DNA from: Corynebacterium yudongzhengii
Lineage (GTDB): Bacteria > Actinomycetota > Actinomycetes > Mycobacteriales > Mycobacteriaceae
DNA length: 64,000 nucleotides
Assembly (NCBI RefSeq): GCF_003065405.1
Contig: NZ_CP026947.1
Location: 186,001 to 250,000 of the forward strand
Direction: 5' to 3'
Made by a program: the position numbers and the translations under genes. The number at the start of each line of letters is the position of its first letter. Position 1 is the first letter of the stretch. Of the stretch, positions 24,960-34,850 are shown piece after piece. A model generated the notes under the pieces. It did not search any database. It was given only the letters and a program-made list of their open reading frames with translations, and had not been told where the DNA came from.

Positions 24960-27344
24960 TCAGGTCTCTTTCCCGGAGGTCATCGAGACTAAAGCCCCCA
25001 AGAGCTTCAGCGCGGCCTGCTTATCCAGCGGGTTGTTGCCGTTGCCGCACTTCGGTGACTGCACGCACCCCGGGCATCCGGACTCGCAGGAACACGAGCG
25101 CACCGTCTCCCACGTGGCCTCGATCCACTCGGGGAAGCGGCGGAAGCCCTCTTCGGCGAAGCCGGCGCCGCCGGGGTGGCCGTCGTAGACGAACACCGTC
25201 GGCAGGTTGGTATCCGCGTGCAGCGCGGTGGAGACCCCACCGATGTCCCAGCGATCGCAGGTCGCGATCAGCGGCAGCAGCCCGATCGCGGCGTGTTCCG
25301 CAGCGTGCAGCGCGCCGGGCAGCTCGCCGGCGCTAATGCCGGCGGCCTGAACGACGAGGGGATCGAGGGTGTAGGCCACCGCCCGGGTACGCAGGGTCTG
25401 CGCCGGCAGGTCGAGGGGCACGTGCTCGCCCACGCTGCCGTCCGGGAAGCGCACGATATAGCCGACCACCTGCTCAGTGACCTCCACCTCGCAGTCAGCG
25501 ACCCACAAACCCGGCGTGTAGTTGATGAGCTTGTCAGCGCTCGGCTCCTCGACGAGGTGGATGTCGGTCACCGATCGTGCGCTCGTGGTGTACTCCGGTG
25601 CCTCTGGGATGGCGAGGGCGAGGTAGTCGTCGAGAAGCAACTCCTCAATGACATAGCTCTGCCCTTGGTGGAGGTAGACCGCGCCGGTGTGCACCTGGCT
25701 GGCGGCGCGCGCCGCCTCCACCGTGCCGAGCAGGCGCCCGTCGGTGGAATCGACGATCATGACCTCCTCGCCGCTGCCGCCGCGCAGCGCCACCTGCTGG
25801 TGGGCGGTTTCGGGGGTGGGCAGGTCGTCGTCAAGCGCCGGCCGGGGTGCGGCGAACCAGCCCCGGGAGCGGCGGCGCAGCAGGCCTTGCGCGGTGAGCT
25901 CTTCGACGACGCGGTGCGCCGACAACGCCTCGACGTCGCGCTTAGTCAGCGGCGCCTCCACGGCCGCGCAGTAGACGTGCGCGGGCAGGATGTAGGGGTT
26001 TTCGGGGTTGAACACGCTCTGCTCCACCGGCGAGCCCAGCAGGGCCTCGGGGTGGTGGATGAGATACATGTCCATGGGGTCATCCCGCGCGGCGAGCACC
26101 ACGAGCGACGCCTGCCCGCGCCGACCGGCCCGGCCGGCCTGCTGTCGGAAACTGGCCACGGTGCCGGGAAAGCCGGCGGTGATCACCGCGTCGAGGCCGC
26201 CGACGTCGATGCCCAGCTCCAAGGCGTTGGTGGTGGCGACGCCGAGGAGGCGGCCGTCGTCCAGCATCTGCTCCAGCTGACGACGATCCTCCGCCAGATA
26301 CCCCGCCCGATACGCCGCGATGCGCGGGCTGAAGTCGCTGCGCCCCATCGAGCCGAGCTCCTCCTGGGTGCGCAGGGCGACGATCTCCGCGCCGCGCCGG
26401 GAACGCACGAAGGTCAACGTGCGCGCGCCCGCGGCGACGGTGACGGCCATCAGCCCGGCGGCCTCGGTGGTGGCGGCGCGCCGCACCGGGGCGCCGTTTT
26501 CGCCCTCGGCGCCGGGGATGAAGCCCGGTTCCCACAAGGCGACGGTGCGGGTGCCGGTGGGGGCGCCGTCGTCGGTAATGGCTTCGACCTCAAGGCCGGT
26601 CAGCCGCCGGGCATGGGCTGCCGGGTCGGCGGAGGTGGCCGAGGCGAGGATGACGGTCGGGCGCGCCCCGTAGCGCGCGGCGATGCGTAGCAGCCGACGG
26701 ATCACGAGCGCCACATTCGCTCCGAACACCCCGCGGTAGGTGTGGCATTCGTCGATGACGATAAAGCGCAGGTGGCGCAGCAGCCGCGCCCAGTGCGCAT
26801 GCGCGCCGAGGAGGGAGACGTGCAGCATGTCCGGGTTGGTGAAGATGTAGCGCGAAGACTCCCGGATGCCGCGGCGGGACTCGGTGGGGGTATCGCCGTC
26901 ATAGGGCGCTGGGTGGGCCGAGGCCAGCTCCGCGATACCGCGCAGGAGCTCTTCGGTGGCGAGCAGCTGATCCGAGCCCAACGCCTTCGTCGGGGTGAGA
27001 TAGATCGCGGTGGCGGTGGGATCCTTTGCCAGCGTTGTGAGCACCGGCAGCTGATAGCCCAGCGACTTGCCCGACGACGTGCCCGTGGCCACCACCACGT
27101 GGCGACCCTCGTACGCGGCCTCGGCGCACGCGGCCTGGTGAGAATAGAGGCGGGTGATGCCGGAATCGGCAAGCTTATCGACGAACCACCCCGGCACCCA
27201 CTGTGGGAACTCACGATAGGTGGCCGGGCGGGCGGGGATGGTCTCACAGTGTGTGAGTGTGGCTTCGGGGAAGCGTTGGCCGGCGGCGTCGAGAAGCTCG
27301 GTGGCGAACTGGGCGCCCGGCGAAACCCAAGACACGTACTTCAC
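24960..27344 (-). CDS. DEAD/DEAH-box helicase with C-terminal Cys cluster (MrfA-like, DUF1998)
   Basis: About 794 residues if GTG 27344 is the start. GTG 27335 is equally possible, and the open frame to 27605 lacks family similarity and overlaps the cspA leader. Motif I ATGTSSGKS, DECH (VIDECHTYRG), SATSAD and the motif VI region QQAGRAGRRG define a superfamily 2 helicase. The C-terminal domain carries CSCESGCPGC plus a further Cys, the metal-binding signature of the MrfA/YprA group, which acts in repair of DNA crosslinks in Bacillus. M. tuberculosis Rv3649 is at the equivalent place, divergent from cspA. Confidence 0.88.
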   Translation of the reverse strand: MKYVSWVSPGAQFATELLDAAGQRFPEATLTHCETIPARPATYREFPQWVPGWFVDKLADSGITRLYSHQAACAEAAYEGRHVVVATGTSSGKSLGYQLPVLTTLAKDPTATAIYLTPTKALGSDQLLATEELLRGIAELASAHPAPYDGDTPTESRRGIRESSRYIFTNPDMLHVSLLGAHAHWARLLRHLRFIVIDECHTYRGVFGANVALVIRRLLRIAARYGARPTVILASATSADPAAHARRLTGLEVEAITDDGAPTGTRTVALWEPGFIPGAEGENGAPVRRAATTEAAGLMAVTVAAGARTLTFVRSRRGAEIVALRTQEELGSMGRSDFSPRIAAYRAGYLAEDRRQLEQMLDDGRLLGVATTNALELGIDVGGLDAVITAGFPGTVASFRQQAGRAGRRGQASLVVLAARDDPMDMYLIHHPEALLGSPVEQSVFNPENPYILPAHVYCAAVEAPLTKRDVEALSAHRVVEELTAQGLLRRRSRGWFAAPRPALDDDLPTPETAHQQVALRGGSGEEVMIVDSTDGRLLGTVEAARAASQVHTGAVYLHQGQSYVIEELLLDDYLALAIPEAPEYTTSARSVTDIHLVEEPSADKLINYTPGLWVADCEVEVTEQVVGYIVRFPDGSVGEHVPLDLPAQTLRTRAVAYTLDPLVVQAAGISAGELPGALHAAEHAAIGLLPLIATCDRWDIGGVSTALHADTNLPTVFVYDGHPGGAGFAEEGFRRFPEWIEATWETVRSCSCESGCPGCVQSPKCGNGNNPLDKQAALKLLGALVSMTSGKET

Positions 27345-27429
27345 CCCCAGGGGTAGTCCGAACGGTAGTTTTCCAGCGATTTTAGTCACTGAGCGAGCCA
27401 AAACCGCGCTTCCGTGAGACACTGGCAAC

Positions 27430-27598
27430 GGTCGTGGATTTTCAGTGCGCAGTTCTACAAGGTGCTCGCAAAAGAAAGATACGCGGGCACCAGGTTTCCT
27501 CGAAACGGAGGGGGCTTGGTGGTTCGACTCCCGACCCGCCTCGCACAGCGTGAGGCGACCAGTCCCAAACCATTCGAGAACAGATAGGTAGACATACC
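27430..27598 (+). promoter_or_regulatory. Long 5' leader of cspA
   Basis: Between the divergent helicase start and cspA lie about 250 bases without a gene. The last 170 contain several potential stems, for example GAGGCG/CGCCTC around 27537-27563, and a tRNA T-arm-like GGTTCGACTCC at 27521-27531. Cold-shock mRNAs often carry long structured leaders that change fold with temperature. I see no promoter I would commit to. Confidence 0.35.
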
Positions 27599-27802
27599 AT
27601 GGCAAAAGGTACCGTGAAGTGGTTCAACGCCGAAAAGGGCTTCGGCTTCATCGCCCCCGAAGACGGCTCCGCTGACGTCTTCGTCCACTACTCCGAGATC
27701 CAGGGCTCCGGCTTCCGCACCCTCGAAGAAGACCAGCAGGTCGAATTCGAAATCGGCGAAGGCACCAAGGGCCCGCAGGCGCAGCAGGTGCGCGCGCTCT
27801 AA
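27599..27802 (+). CDS. cspA: Cold-shock protein CspA
   Basis: 67 residues, the standard length of a single cold-shock domain. RNP1 is KGFGFIAP and RNP2 is VFVHYSEI; the start [18 protein letters not shown] is typical of actinobacteria. Binds single-stranded RNA and DNA and acts as an RNA chaperone. Long upstream leader, strong terminator downstream. Confidence 0.96.
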   Translation: MAKGTVKWFNAEKGFGFIAPEDGSADVFVHYSEIQGSGFRTLEEDQQVEFEIGEGTKGPQAQQVRAL

Positions 27803-27821
27803 ACACTGTGTGTGGTGGTGG

Positions 27822-27868
27822 CGCCGCAGGTCGAGGACAGCGTTCTCGGTCTGCGGCGTTTGGTGTTT
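27822..27868 (+). terminator. Rho-independent terminator of cspA
   Basis: An 8-bp stem CGCCGCAG/CTGCGGCG (27822-27829 with 27851-27858) is followed by TTTGGTGTTTGT. Confidence 0.7.
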
Positions 27869-27923
27869 GTGGTTGGTTCTGGGGGTTTGTTGGGGTTCTG
27901 GGTGTTCTACGTGTATAACGCGG

Positions 27924-28222
27924 TAGCGCTGGTCGAAAGCAGGGCTATCGAAAGGAGTGTTCCTTTCGACCGCGCGGGACTCGTTTAGGGGTGACTCCTT
28001 TCGGCCAGGCGTGCGGGAACGTGTAAAAACGTGCGAAAGCGATACCGCTGCATGGCTGATGGGGTGTCTGTCTCCGGGGAACGTTGCTGAGTGGTCCAAA
28101 GCGAGGCCGGGGTGAGCGTGTTGACATGAAGCGCTATCGCTGGTCGAAAGCAGGGCTATAGAAAGGAGTGCTCCTTTCGACCGCGCGGGACTCGTTTAGG
28201 GGCGACCCCTTTCGACCAGGCG
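27924..28222. repeat. Palindromic arm repeat, site B: two arms
   Basis: Arms at 27924-28011 and 28131-28222, equivalent points 211 bp apart. The core reads TTTCGACCGCGCGGGACTCG, the reverse complement of the core at site A, although the flanks (CTATNGAAAGG on the left, TTTAGGGG on the right) keep the same orientation. It lies between the convergent cspA and DedA genes. Nothing else is supportable in 27869-28306. Confidence 0.9.
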
Positions 28223-28306
28223 AACGAAAGCGAACGAAAGCGATGCCGCTGCATGGCCCCAACCGGCCCCTAACTCTCCACAACCGCAACTGCAACCACA
28301 CAACCC

Positions 28307-28933
28307 CTAAGCCGAGGAGGTCGCGCGCCGCTCGGCACGCCACTCGATGACGCTGTTTTGTATCTTCTGGATCACGACGCCGATGAGCGTGCCGGCCACC
28401 ACGCCGAAGAGGACACCAATGAGCGGTGCGCCCTCGAAGAGCAGGCCGCCGAAGTAGCTGACACTGACGATGGCTCCGGCCCAGATCGCCACGCCGATGG
28501 TGTCGTAGATGAAGAACAGCAGCCAGTTGTAGCGCACGGACCCGAGCAGCAGGGTGAGCGTGAAGCGGGCATAGGGCACGAAGCGGGCGATGATGATCGT
28601 CGCCCCGCCGTAGTGCTTCATCATTCGGCGCACCCAGCCGATGGCCTTGCCCGGCTTCGATTTGGGGTTTAAGTTGGCCACCTTGTTCTGGAACTTGCGG
28701 CCTACGATGTAGCAGGTGTTGTCTCCCGCCATGCCCCCGATTAGGGCTGCAAAGAAGACATGCCACGGGTTGATCTGGCCCGTCGCTCCCGCCCAGGACG
28801 CACCCACGCTGAGGACGGGTTCGGAGGGGATGACGGGGATGGTGGCGTCGAGAAACGCCATGATGGTGACCAGTGGAAGGAAGATGGGCAGCGTGACAAT
28901 GGCTTCGATCCACTGGGTGATCTGGTCAGCCAC
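28307..28933 (-). CDS. DedA family (VTT domain) membrane protein
   Basis: 208 residues with several hydrophobic helices. The conserved DedA elements are present: FLDATIPVIPSEPVL near the N-terminus, GDNTCYIVGRK, and ARFVPYARFTLTLLLGS with its paired arginines. DedA proteins are membrane scramblases or flippases linked to undecaprenyl-phosphate or phospholipid recycling. Specific substrate unknown. Single gene facing cspA. Confidence 0.9.
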   Translation of the reverse strand: MADQITQWIEAIVTLPIFLPLVTIMAFLDATIPVIPSEPVLSVGASWAGATGQINPWHVFFAALIGGMAGDNTCYIVGRKFQNKVANLNPKSKPGKAIGWVRRMMKHYGGATIIIARFVPYARFTLTLLLGSVRYNWLLFFIYDTIGVAIWAGAIVSVSYFGGLLFEGAPLIGVLFGVVAGTLIGVVIQKIQNSVIEWRAERRATSSA

Positions 28934-29087
28934 GTCTGATGGTCCTTTCCTGGCTCGGGTGTAGGAGACCTATTAAATACTGTGTATCGTCGCGAAGTGA
29001 TTAGTGCCTGCGCTAAAGTCTGGCGTTAACGAAAATGCGTGAATGTGAATGATCATAAGTGATCAGTAGGAAGGAAGCGGCCCTACC

Positions 29088-32045
29088 GTGACGGATGATA
29101 CCGGCGACCAGGGTAAGACCCTGGTCATCGTCGAGTCGGCGACGAAGGCGAAGAAGATCCAGAAGTATCTGGGTGATAACTACATCGTCGAGGCCTCGGT
29201 CGGCCACATCCGTGATCTGCCCCGCGGAGCCGCGGACGTGCCCGCGAAGTACAAGAAGGAACCGTGGGCGCGCTTAGGCGTCGACACCGAGCATGAGTTC
29301 AAGCCGCTGTATGTCGTCAGCCAGGACAAAAAGAAGAAGGTCACGGAGCTTAAGCGCCTGCTCAAAGAGGTCGATCAGCTGTATCTCGCCACTGACCCTG
29401 ACCGCGAGGGCGAAGCTATCGCCTGGCATCTGCTCGAGGTGCTGAAGCCGAAGGTGCCGGTACGTCGCATGGTGTTCAACGAGATCACCGAGTCCGCCAT
29501 TCGTGAAGCCGCCCAGCAGACCCGCGACATCGACCAGGATTTGGTGGATGCGCAGGAGACTCGCCGCATCCTCGATCGCCTCTACGGCTACGAGGTCTCC
29601 CCGGTGTTGTGGAAGAAGGTCATGCCGCGGCTGTCGGCCGGGCGCGTGCAGTCGGTGGCCACGCGAGTGATCGTCGAGCGCGAGCGCGAGCGCATGGCGT
29701 TCGTCTCTGCCGACTACTGGGATCTCACCGCTGAGCTCGACACCGGCAACGAGCAGGCGGATCAGGACAATCCGCGCACCTTCGAGGCGCGCCTGACGGG
29801 TGTCGACGGGCAGCGGGTCGCCCAGGGCCGTGACTTCAACGATGACGGTCAGCTGAAGAATACGAAGGATGAGCTGACGGTCGTCGATAAGCAGCTTGCC
29901 GAATCCTTGGCCGCCGGGCTGAAGGGGGCGACAATGACTGTCGCCTCCGTCGAGGAGAAGCCGTACTCGCGTAAACCCCAGGCGCCGTTTATGACCTCGA
30001 CGCTGCAGCAGGAGGCCGGCCGGCGGTTGCACTTCACCTCCGAGCGCACGATGCGTATCGCGCAGCGGCTGTATGAAAACGGCCACATCACGTATATGCG
30101 TACCGACTCGACCTCGCTCTCCGACGAGGGCATGCGCGCCGCCCGGGCACAGGCGAAGGAGCTCTACGGCGATCAGTACGTGGCGGATAAGCCGCGTCGC
30201 TACGACCGCAAGGTGAAAAACTCCCAGGAAGCCCACGAGGCGGTCCGCCCGGCCGGCTCGAACTTCCCGACGCCCGGTCAGCTCAGCAGCCAGCTCGACG
30301 CCGAGGAGTTCAAGCTCTACGAACTCATCTGGGCGCGCACCGTCGCCTCCCAGATGGCGGACGCCAAGGGCACGTCGATGAAGGTGACCATCACCGGCAC
30401 CTCCCAGGGTGCCGACGGCGCACGCGCCACCGAATTCTCCGCCACCGGGCGCACCATCACCTTCCCCGGCTTCCTGCGCGCACTGAGCTCGAACACCGAC
30501 AAGTCCGAGTCCTCGCACCTGCCCCGGCTGGCCGAAAACGACCAGCTCGCGGCCTTAAAGATCACCGCCGACGGGCACTCCACCAACCCGCCGGCGCGCT
30601 ACACCGAGGCCTCCCTGGTCAAGAAGATGGAAGACCTAGGCATTGGCCGTCCGTCGACGTACGCGTCGATCATCAAGACCATCCAGGACCGCGGGTATGT
30701 CTACCCGCGCGGCAACGCGCTCGTGCCCAGCTGGGTGGCGTTTGCCGTGATCGGGCTTTTGGAAGACAGCTTTACCTCGCTCGTCGACTACGAGTTCACC
30801 TCCTCTATGGAAGACCAGCTCGACGCCATCGCCGCCGGCTCCGAGGACCGCACCGACTGGCTCACCGGCTTCTACTACGGCGACGCGGACGCCAGCGATG
30901 AGATGAGCGAGGCGATCGCGAAGCTGGGCGGGTTGAAGTCGCTTATCGACGTCAACCTCGAGTCCATCGACGCCCGGAAGGTCAACTCCCTGGTCATGTT
31001 CCAGGACGAAAAGGGCCGCGACGTGGTCGTGCGCGTCGGGCGCTACGGGCCGTACATCGAGCGGGTGGTGGGCACCAACGCCGACGGAGAGCCGGAGTAC
31101 CAGCGCGCCAACCTCCCGGAGGCCACCACCCCGGACGAGCTGACCCTCGAGGTCGCCGAGAAACTCTTCGCCACCCCGCAGGGCGGCCGCGAGCTGGGTG
31201 AGAACCCGGCGAACGGGCGCATGATCGTCGCCAAGGAAGGCCGCTTCGGGCCGTATGTCACCGAGCAAGTGCGTGACGACGAGCGCGAAAAAGCCGAAGC
31301 CGAAGCCGAGCAGATCGTCGCCGAGGAGCGCGCCGCCGAGGACGCCCAGCGCGCCGAGGAAGGCAAGCGCAAGAAGAACTGGGACACCAAGACCGCCGCG
31401 AAGCAGAAGGACAAGCGGATCAACGAGTACGTCACCGACAAGCTCAAGCCCGCCACCGCCTCACTGTTTCAGTCCATGGAGACCGGCACGGTGACTCTCG
31501 ACGAGGCGTTGCAGCTGCTCAGCCTGCCGCGCGAAGTCGGCGAAGACCCCTCCGACGGCGAAATGATCACCGCCCAGAACGGCCGCTACGGCCCTTATCT
31601 GAAGAAGGGCAAGGACTCGCGCTCGCTGTCGAGCGAGGAGCAGATCTTCACGATCACCCTCGACGAAGCCCGCCGCATCTACGCCGAGCCGAAGCGCCGC
31701 GGACGCAGCGCAGCCAAGCCGCCGCTGAAACTGCTGGGCGATAACGACGTCTCCGGCAAGCCCATGAGCGTCAAAGACGGCCGCTTCGGCCCGTATGTCA
31801 CCGACGGCGAAACCAACGCCTCGCTGCGCCGCGGCGATACTCCGGATACCATCACGGACCAGCGGGCCAACGAGCTGCTGTCCGAGCGCCGAGCGAAGCA
31901 GGCCGCCGACGGCGGCAAGCCTGCGAAGAAGACGTCTAAGAAGTCCTCTAAGAAGTCTTCTAAGAAAACTTCTAAGAAAACAGCGAAGAAGCCGGCGCGG
32001 ACCACGAAGAACGTGGTCAAGGCCGGATCCCGAAGGAGGAAGTAG
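29088..32045 (+). CDS. topA: DNA topoisomerase I
   Basis: 985 residues from GTG 29088. TOPRIM domain VIVESATKAKKIQKYLG and the acidic triad (DPDREGE), followed by the catalytic Tyr in GHITYMRTDST. Actinobacterial TopA lacks zinc fingers and instead has repeated C-terminal domains, seen here as several GRFGPYV/GRYGPYI/GPYLKKG repeats, and ends in a long Lys/Ser-rich tail (KKTSKKSSKK). The enzyme relaxes negative supercoils and is essential in relatives. It is followed after three bases by a membrane protein gene. Confidence 0.97.
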   Translation: MTDDTGDQGKTLVIVESATKAKKIQKYLGDNYIVEASVGHIRDLPRGAADVPAKYKKEPWARLGVDTEHEFKPLYVVSQDKKKKVTELKRLLKEVDQLYLATDPDREGEAIAWHLLEVLKPKVPVRRMVFNEITESAIREAAQQTRDIDQDLVDAQETRRILDRLYGYEVSPVLWKKVMPRLSAGRVQSVATRVIVERERERMAFVSADYWDLTAELDTGNEQADQDNPRTFEARLTGVDGQRVAQGRDFNDDGQLKNTKDELTVVDKQLAESLAAGLKGATMTVASVEEKPYSRKPQAPFMTSTLQQEAGRRLHFTSERTMRIAQRLYENGHITYMRTDSTSLSDEGMRAARAQAKELYGDQYVADKPRRYDRKVKNSQEAHEAVRPAGSNFPTPGQLSSQLDAEEFKLYELIWARTVASQMADAKGTSMKVTITGTSQGADGARATEFSATGRTITFPGFLRALSSNTDKSESSHLPRLAENDQLAALKITADGHSTNPPARYTEASLVKKMEDLGIGRPSTYASIIKTIQDRGYVYPRGNALVPSWVAFAVIGLLEDSFTSLVDYEFTSSMEDQLDAIAAGSEDRTDWLTGFYYGDADASDEMSEAIAKLGGLKSLIDVNLESIDARKVNSLVMFQDEKGRDVVVRVGRYGPYIERVVGTNADGEPEYQRANLPEATTPDELTLEVAEKLFATPQGGRELGENPANGRMIVAKEGRFGPYVTEQVRDDEREKAEAEAEQIVAEERAAEDAQRAEEGKRKKNWDTKTAAKQKDKRINEYVTDKLKPATASLFQSMETGTVTLDEALQLLSLPREVGEDPSDGEMITAQNGRYGPYLKKGKDSRSLSSEEQIFTITLDEARRIYAEPKRRGRSAAKPPLKLLGDNDVSGKPMSVKDGRFGPYVTDGETNASLRRGDTPDTITDQRANELLSERRAKQAADGGKPAKKTSKKSSKKSSKKTSKKTAKKPARTTKNVVKAGSRRRK

Positions 32046-32048
32046 CCC

Positions 32049-32801
32049 ATGCCGAAGGAACTCGGAACCGATACGCTCGATGCCTTCGTCGACCGCACCC
32101 ACGACGGGCTCGAGGCCCTGCTCGCCGCGCTGAAGAAGTCCACGAGCGAGCCGGAGCGCGGCGCGTTTCTCATCGCCCACGACGTCGCCTTCGCCGCGCG
32201 CGTCTTCGGCTGGCAGCGCCTGCTCGCCGTGGCGGAGCCGACGGCTTTGCCCCTGCTCAGCGGTGCGATTCTCCGCAGCCACCGCCCGATGGTGCAGAAG
32301 ACCGCCGTCACCGGCGGGGTCATCGCCGGGATGATTTCACAGCTCCAGCGCAGCGCCCACCCGGATCGCGCCGGTGCGCCCGCGATTCTGGCCGCGATCG
32401 CTCAGTACGGCGCCTACGGCTACGCCATCAAAGACGCCTTCCGCGCCCGCGTGCGGCCAGCCGGCCTGGGGACGCGGCTGGGCATCGTGGCGGCCGGCGT
32501 CGGCCTGGCGGCGTGGAAGAACCCCAAGGTCGCGCTGGCGAGCGGGCTCGGCGGGGTGGCGGCGGCCATCACGACGGAGTTTGCCGACGATCCCCGCATC
32601 CGCCAAGGCAACACCCCCGCCAAGGGCGTCGGCCACGGCGCGAACCTCCTGTTCGCCTCGGAAGCGGCGACGCTGCTGCGCGCCACGGTGAGCCGGGGCA
32701 GCCGCGGCTTCGGCGCCCGCACGCTCGGCGCGGTGGCTTTTAGCCTTAACGCGCTGGGGCAGATGCTGGTGGTTGACGGTATCGCGCGTTCGCGCTACTG
32801 A
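32049..32801 (+). CDS. Multi-pass membrane protein of unknown function
   Basis: 250 residues with several moderately hydrophobic, Ala/Gly-rich helices. The segment RLLAVAEPTALPLLSGAILRSHRP vaguely resembles lysoplasmalogenase (YhhN) proteins, but the catalytic acidic positions are not clear, so I make no assignment. It begins three bases after topA and is probably translated from the same mRNA. Confidence 0.72.
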   Translation: MPKELGTDTLDAFVDRTHDGLEALLAALKKSTSEPERGAFLIAHDVAFAARVFGWQRLLAVAEPTALPLLSGAILRSHRPMVQKTAVTGGVIAGMISQLQRSAHPDRAGAPAILAAIAQYGAYGYAIKDAFRARVRPAGLGTRLGIVAAGVGLAAWKNPKVALASGLGGVAAAITTEFADDPRIRQGNTPAKGVGHGANLLFASEAATLLRATVSRGSRGFGARTLGAVAFSLNALGQMLVVDGIARSRY

Positions 32802-32863
32802 CGTCTCGGTGGGCCTAGCGTCGCGGGGTGGTTTGGGAAAACCAGCAGTCTTGCTCGTATGCG

Positions 32864-33164
32864 GCGCTAGCGCTGGTCGAAATCAGCCTTATAGAAAGGG
32901 CTCCTCCTTTCGACCTCGTGGGACTCCTTTCGGAGCGACTCCTTTCGACCGGGCGTTATCGCACTATGAGGGCTGGCGCTGCGGATGGCGCGGAGGGCGG
33001 ATGGGTTAAACGAGGCGGATGGGGTGAGCCGACCGCGAGATTTTCTAGCGGTGGCCGCCGGGTACGCATGCCGCGCTAACGCTGGTCGAATTCACCCTTA
33101 TAGAAAGGAGTCCTGCTTTCGACCTCGTGGGACTCCTTTCGGAGCGACTCCTTTCGGTGAAGCG
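32864..33164. repeat. Palindromic arm repeat, site C: two arms
   Basis: Arms at 32864-32955 and 33073-33164, 209 bp apart, with inverted-type core TTTCGACCTCGTGGGACTCC and the right flank changed to TTTCGGAGCGACT. It lies between two convergent genes. The remaining spacer (32956-33072 and 33165-33263) has no gene. A short AACCAGCAAACC-like repetition stands at 33225-33250. Confidence 0.88.
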
Positions 33165-33263
33165 CAAACGCTCCATGCTCTTCTAGGGCGGTTACGGCAC
33201 CCCAGCGCCACCCCAGCGCCCGCAAACCAGCAAACCAGCAAACCGGCAAACCCCACCTACCCC

Positions 33264-34790
33264 TCACGCACGATCAGCCATCGTGGAGCGCACGGGGCGT
33301 GCCAGCTGCGTCATCTTGTTGCGTCCGCGCAGCTCGACGGACTTCAGGGTGGTCCAGCGTCGCTGCTCGGCCTCGTTGGCGCTGCGGAGGGTGGCGGCGT
33401 TGGTCAGCACGCGACCCGGGGTGTCCTTGGCCATCTCGGTCAGGCGTGCCGCGAGGTTCACGGCGTCGCCGATCACGGTGTATTCGAAGCGGTCGTGGCC
33501 GCCGATGTTGCCGGCGACGACGTGGCCCGCCGCCACCCCGATGCCGGCCTGCAGGCGGAGTTCACGCAGTTCGGAGCGCATCTCGCGGGCGGCGGTCAGG
33601 GCCCAGCTGGTGGCGTCGTTGACGTTGAGCGGGGCGCCGAAGACGGCGAGCGCGGCGTCGCCCTGGAACTTGTTGATCACGCCCTTGTTGCGGTGGACCA
33701 CGTCGACGACGACGTCGAAAAACTTGTTCAGCTCCGTGACCACTTCCTCCGGCGAGTGGTTGACGGCGAAGCCGGTGGAGCCGATGACGTCGATAAATAG
33801 CACCGCGACCTTGCGGTCCTCGCCGCCGAGCTGCGGGCGCTCCTCGAGCGCGCGTTCGGCGACTTCGGAGCCGACGTACTGGCCGAAGATGTCGCGCACG
33901 CGCTGGCGTTCCTTCAGCCCGCGCATCATCTCGTTGAAGCCGGCCTGCAGGACGCCGATTTCGGAGCCGTCGTAGATGTCCACGCGGACGTCGTGATCGC
34001 CGCGCCGCACCCGGGTGACGGCGTCTTGGAGTTCGTGGATGGGGTCGGTGACGCTGGCCGTCGATAAGCTGGTGCCGATGTAGCCGGTGATCAGGGCGGT
34101 GATGGAGAGCGCGAAGACCGCCCAGTCGAGGTCCGCGGCGCGGTCGGTGAAGAAGCCCGCGCGCTGCCCGGCGATGAGCAACAAGATGCCGACGACCGGC
34201 GCCGCCGTCGTCATGATCCACGTAATGCGCAGGCGGTGGGTGATCGGCGGCTCGAGGGTGGCGTCTTCGAAGCGCTGCGCCAGGGCGGCGGCCGCGACGG
34301 GGCGGACCATGCGCTCGGCCTGCAGGTAGGTCAGCAGCACGATGACGGCGGCGGCGAGGATCAGCGCGATGCCGACGACCAGCGCCGTCTGCCCGGAGGT
34401 TGCGGCGATGACCCCGACCGCGATGGCGATGCCGATGCCCCACACCACCGCGCACACGATCGCCTGGTAGATGGGGATGCGCATGACTAGGTAGCGCACC
34501 ATGTTGGGGTCGTGTCTATCTGGGTCGCGCTGCCAGTCGAGCACCGGCCTAAAGAGCAGGAGGGTGGCGCCGACGGCCACGATGATCGCGAAGCCGACGT
34601 ACAGAACCCCGAGGGTGGTCAGCGTCAGCCAGCCGAGTTCGAGCTCTTGTAGCTCCGGAAGCGGCAGCAGGTAGCGGATGAACAGCATGATGCCCACGGC
34701 ACCAATCAGGTTCGAGCTGAGGACCAGGGCAGCATAAAGGGGCCACGAGGTCCCCCACAGCCACTTTAGGGCTCTCAGAATCCGGTCCAT
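33264..34790 (-). CDS. cyaB: Membrane-bound class III adenylate cyclase (CyaB-like)
   Basis: 508 residues from ATG 34790. The open frame runs further upstream, opposite the polymerase gene. Six predicted helices are followed by a HAMP-like linker (about 238-292) and a class III cyclase domain. Metal-binding Asp 334 (LFIDVIGST) and Asp 378 (KFQGDAA), adenine-selecting Lys 374 and transition-state Asn 445/Arg 449 (GDAVNLAARL) are all present, so it should be active and ATP-specific. The product cAMP is the ligand of GlxR (11647-12330). Syntenic with Rv3645 and, from memory, the C. glutamicum cyaB gene. Confidence 0.94.
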   Translation of the reverse strand: MDRILRALKWLWGTSWPLYAALVLSSNLIGAVGIMLFIRYLLPLPELQELELGWLTLTTLGVLYVGFAIIVAVGATLLLFRPVLDWQRDPDRHDPNMVRYLVMRIPIYQAIVCAVVWGIGIAIAVGVIAATSGQTALVVGIALILAAAVIVLLTYLQAERMVRPVAAAALAQRFEDATLEPPITHRLRITWIMTTAAPVVGILLLIAGQRAGFFTDRAADLDWAVFALSITALITGYIGTSLSTASVTDPIHELQDAVTRVRRGDHDVRVDIYDGSEIGVLQAGFNEMMRGLKERQRVRDIFGQYVGSEVAERALEERPQLGGEDRKVAVLFIDVIGSTGFAVNHSPEEVVTELNKFFDVVVDVVHRNKGVINKFQGDAALAVFGAPLNVNDATSWALTAAREMRSELRELRLQAGIGVAAGHVVAGNIGGHDRFEYTVIGDAVNLAARLTEMAKDTPGRVLTNAATLRSANEAEQRRWTTLKSVELRGRNKMTQLARPVRSTMADRA

Positions 34791-34850
34791 GACCAACAAC
34801 TCTATCGCGACTTCTGACACCCGTGGGCCGCCGGCGCTAGGGTAGGGCGG

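Noticed and set aside
25176..26690. A 504-codon plus-strand frame opposite the helicase
   Set aside because: High-GC antisense shadow. The helicase frame carries all SF2 motifs.
32049..32801. Assignment as lysoplasmalogenase
   Set aside because: Only a weak local resemblance; the acidic active-site pattern is not evident, so it is left as unknown membrane protein.
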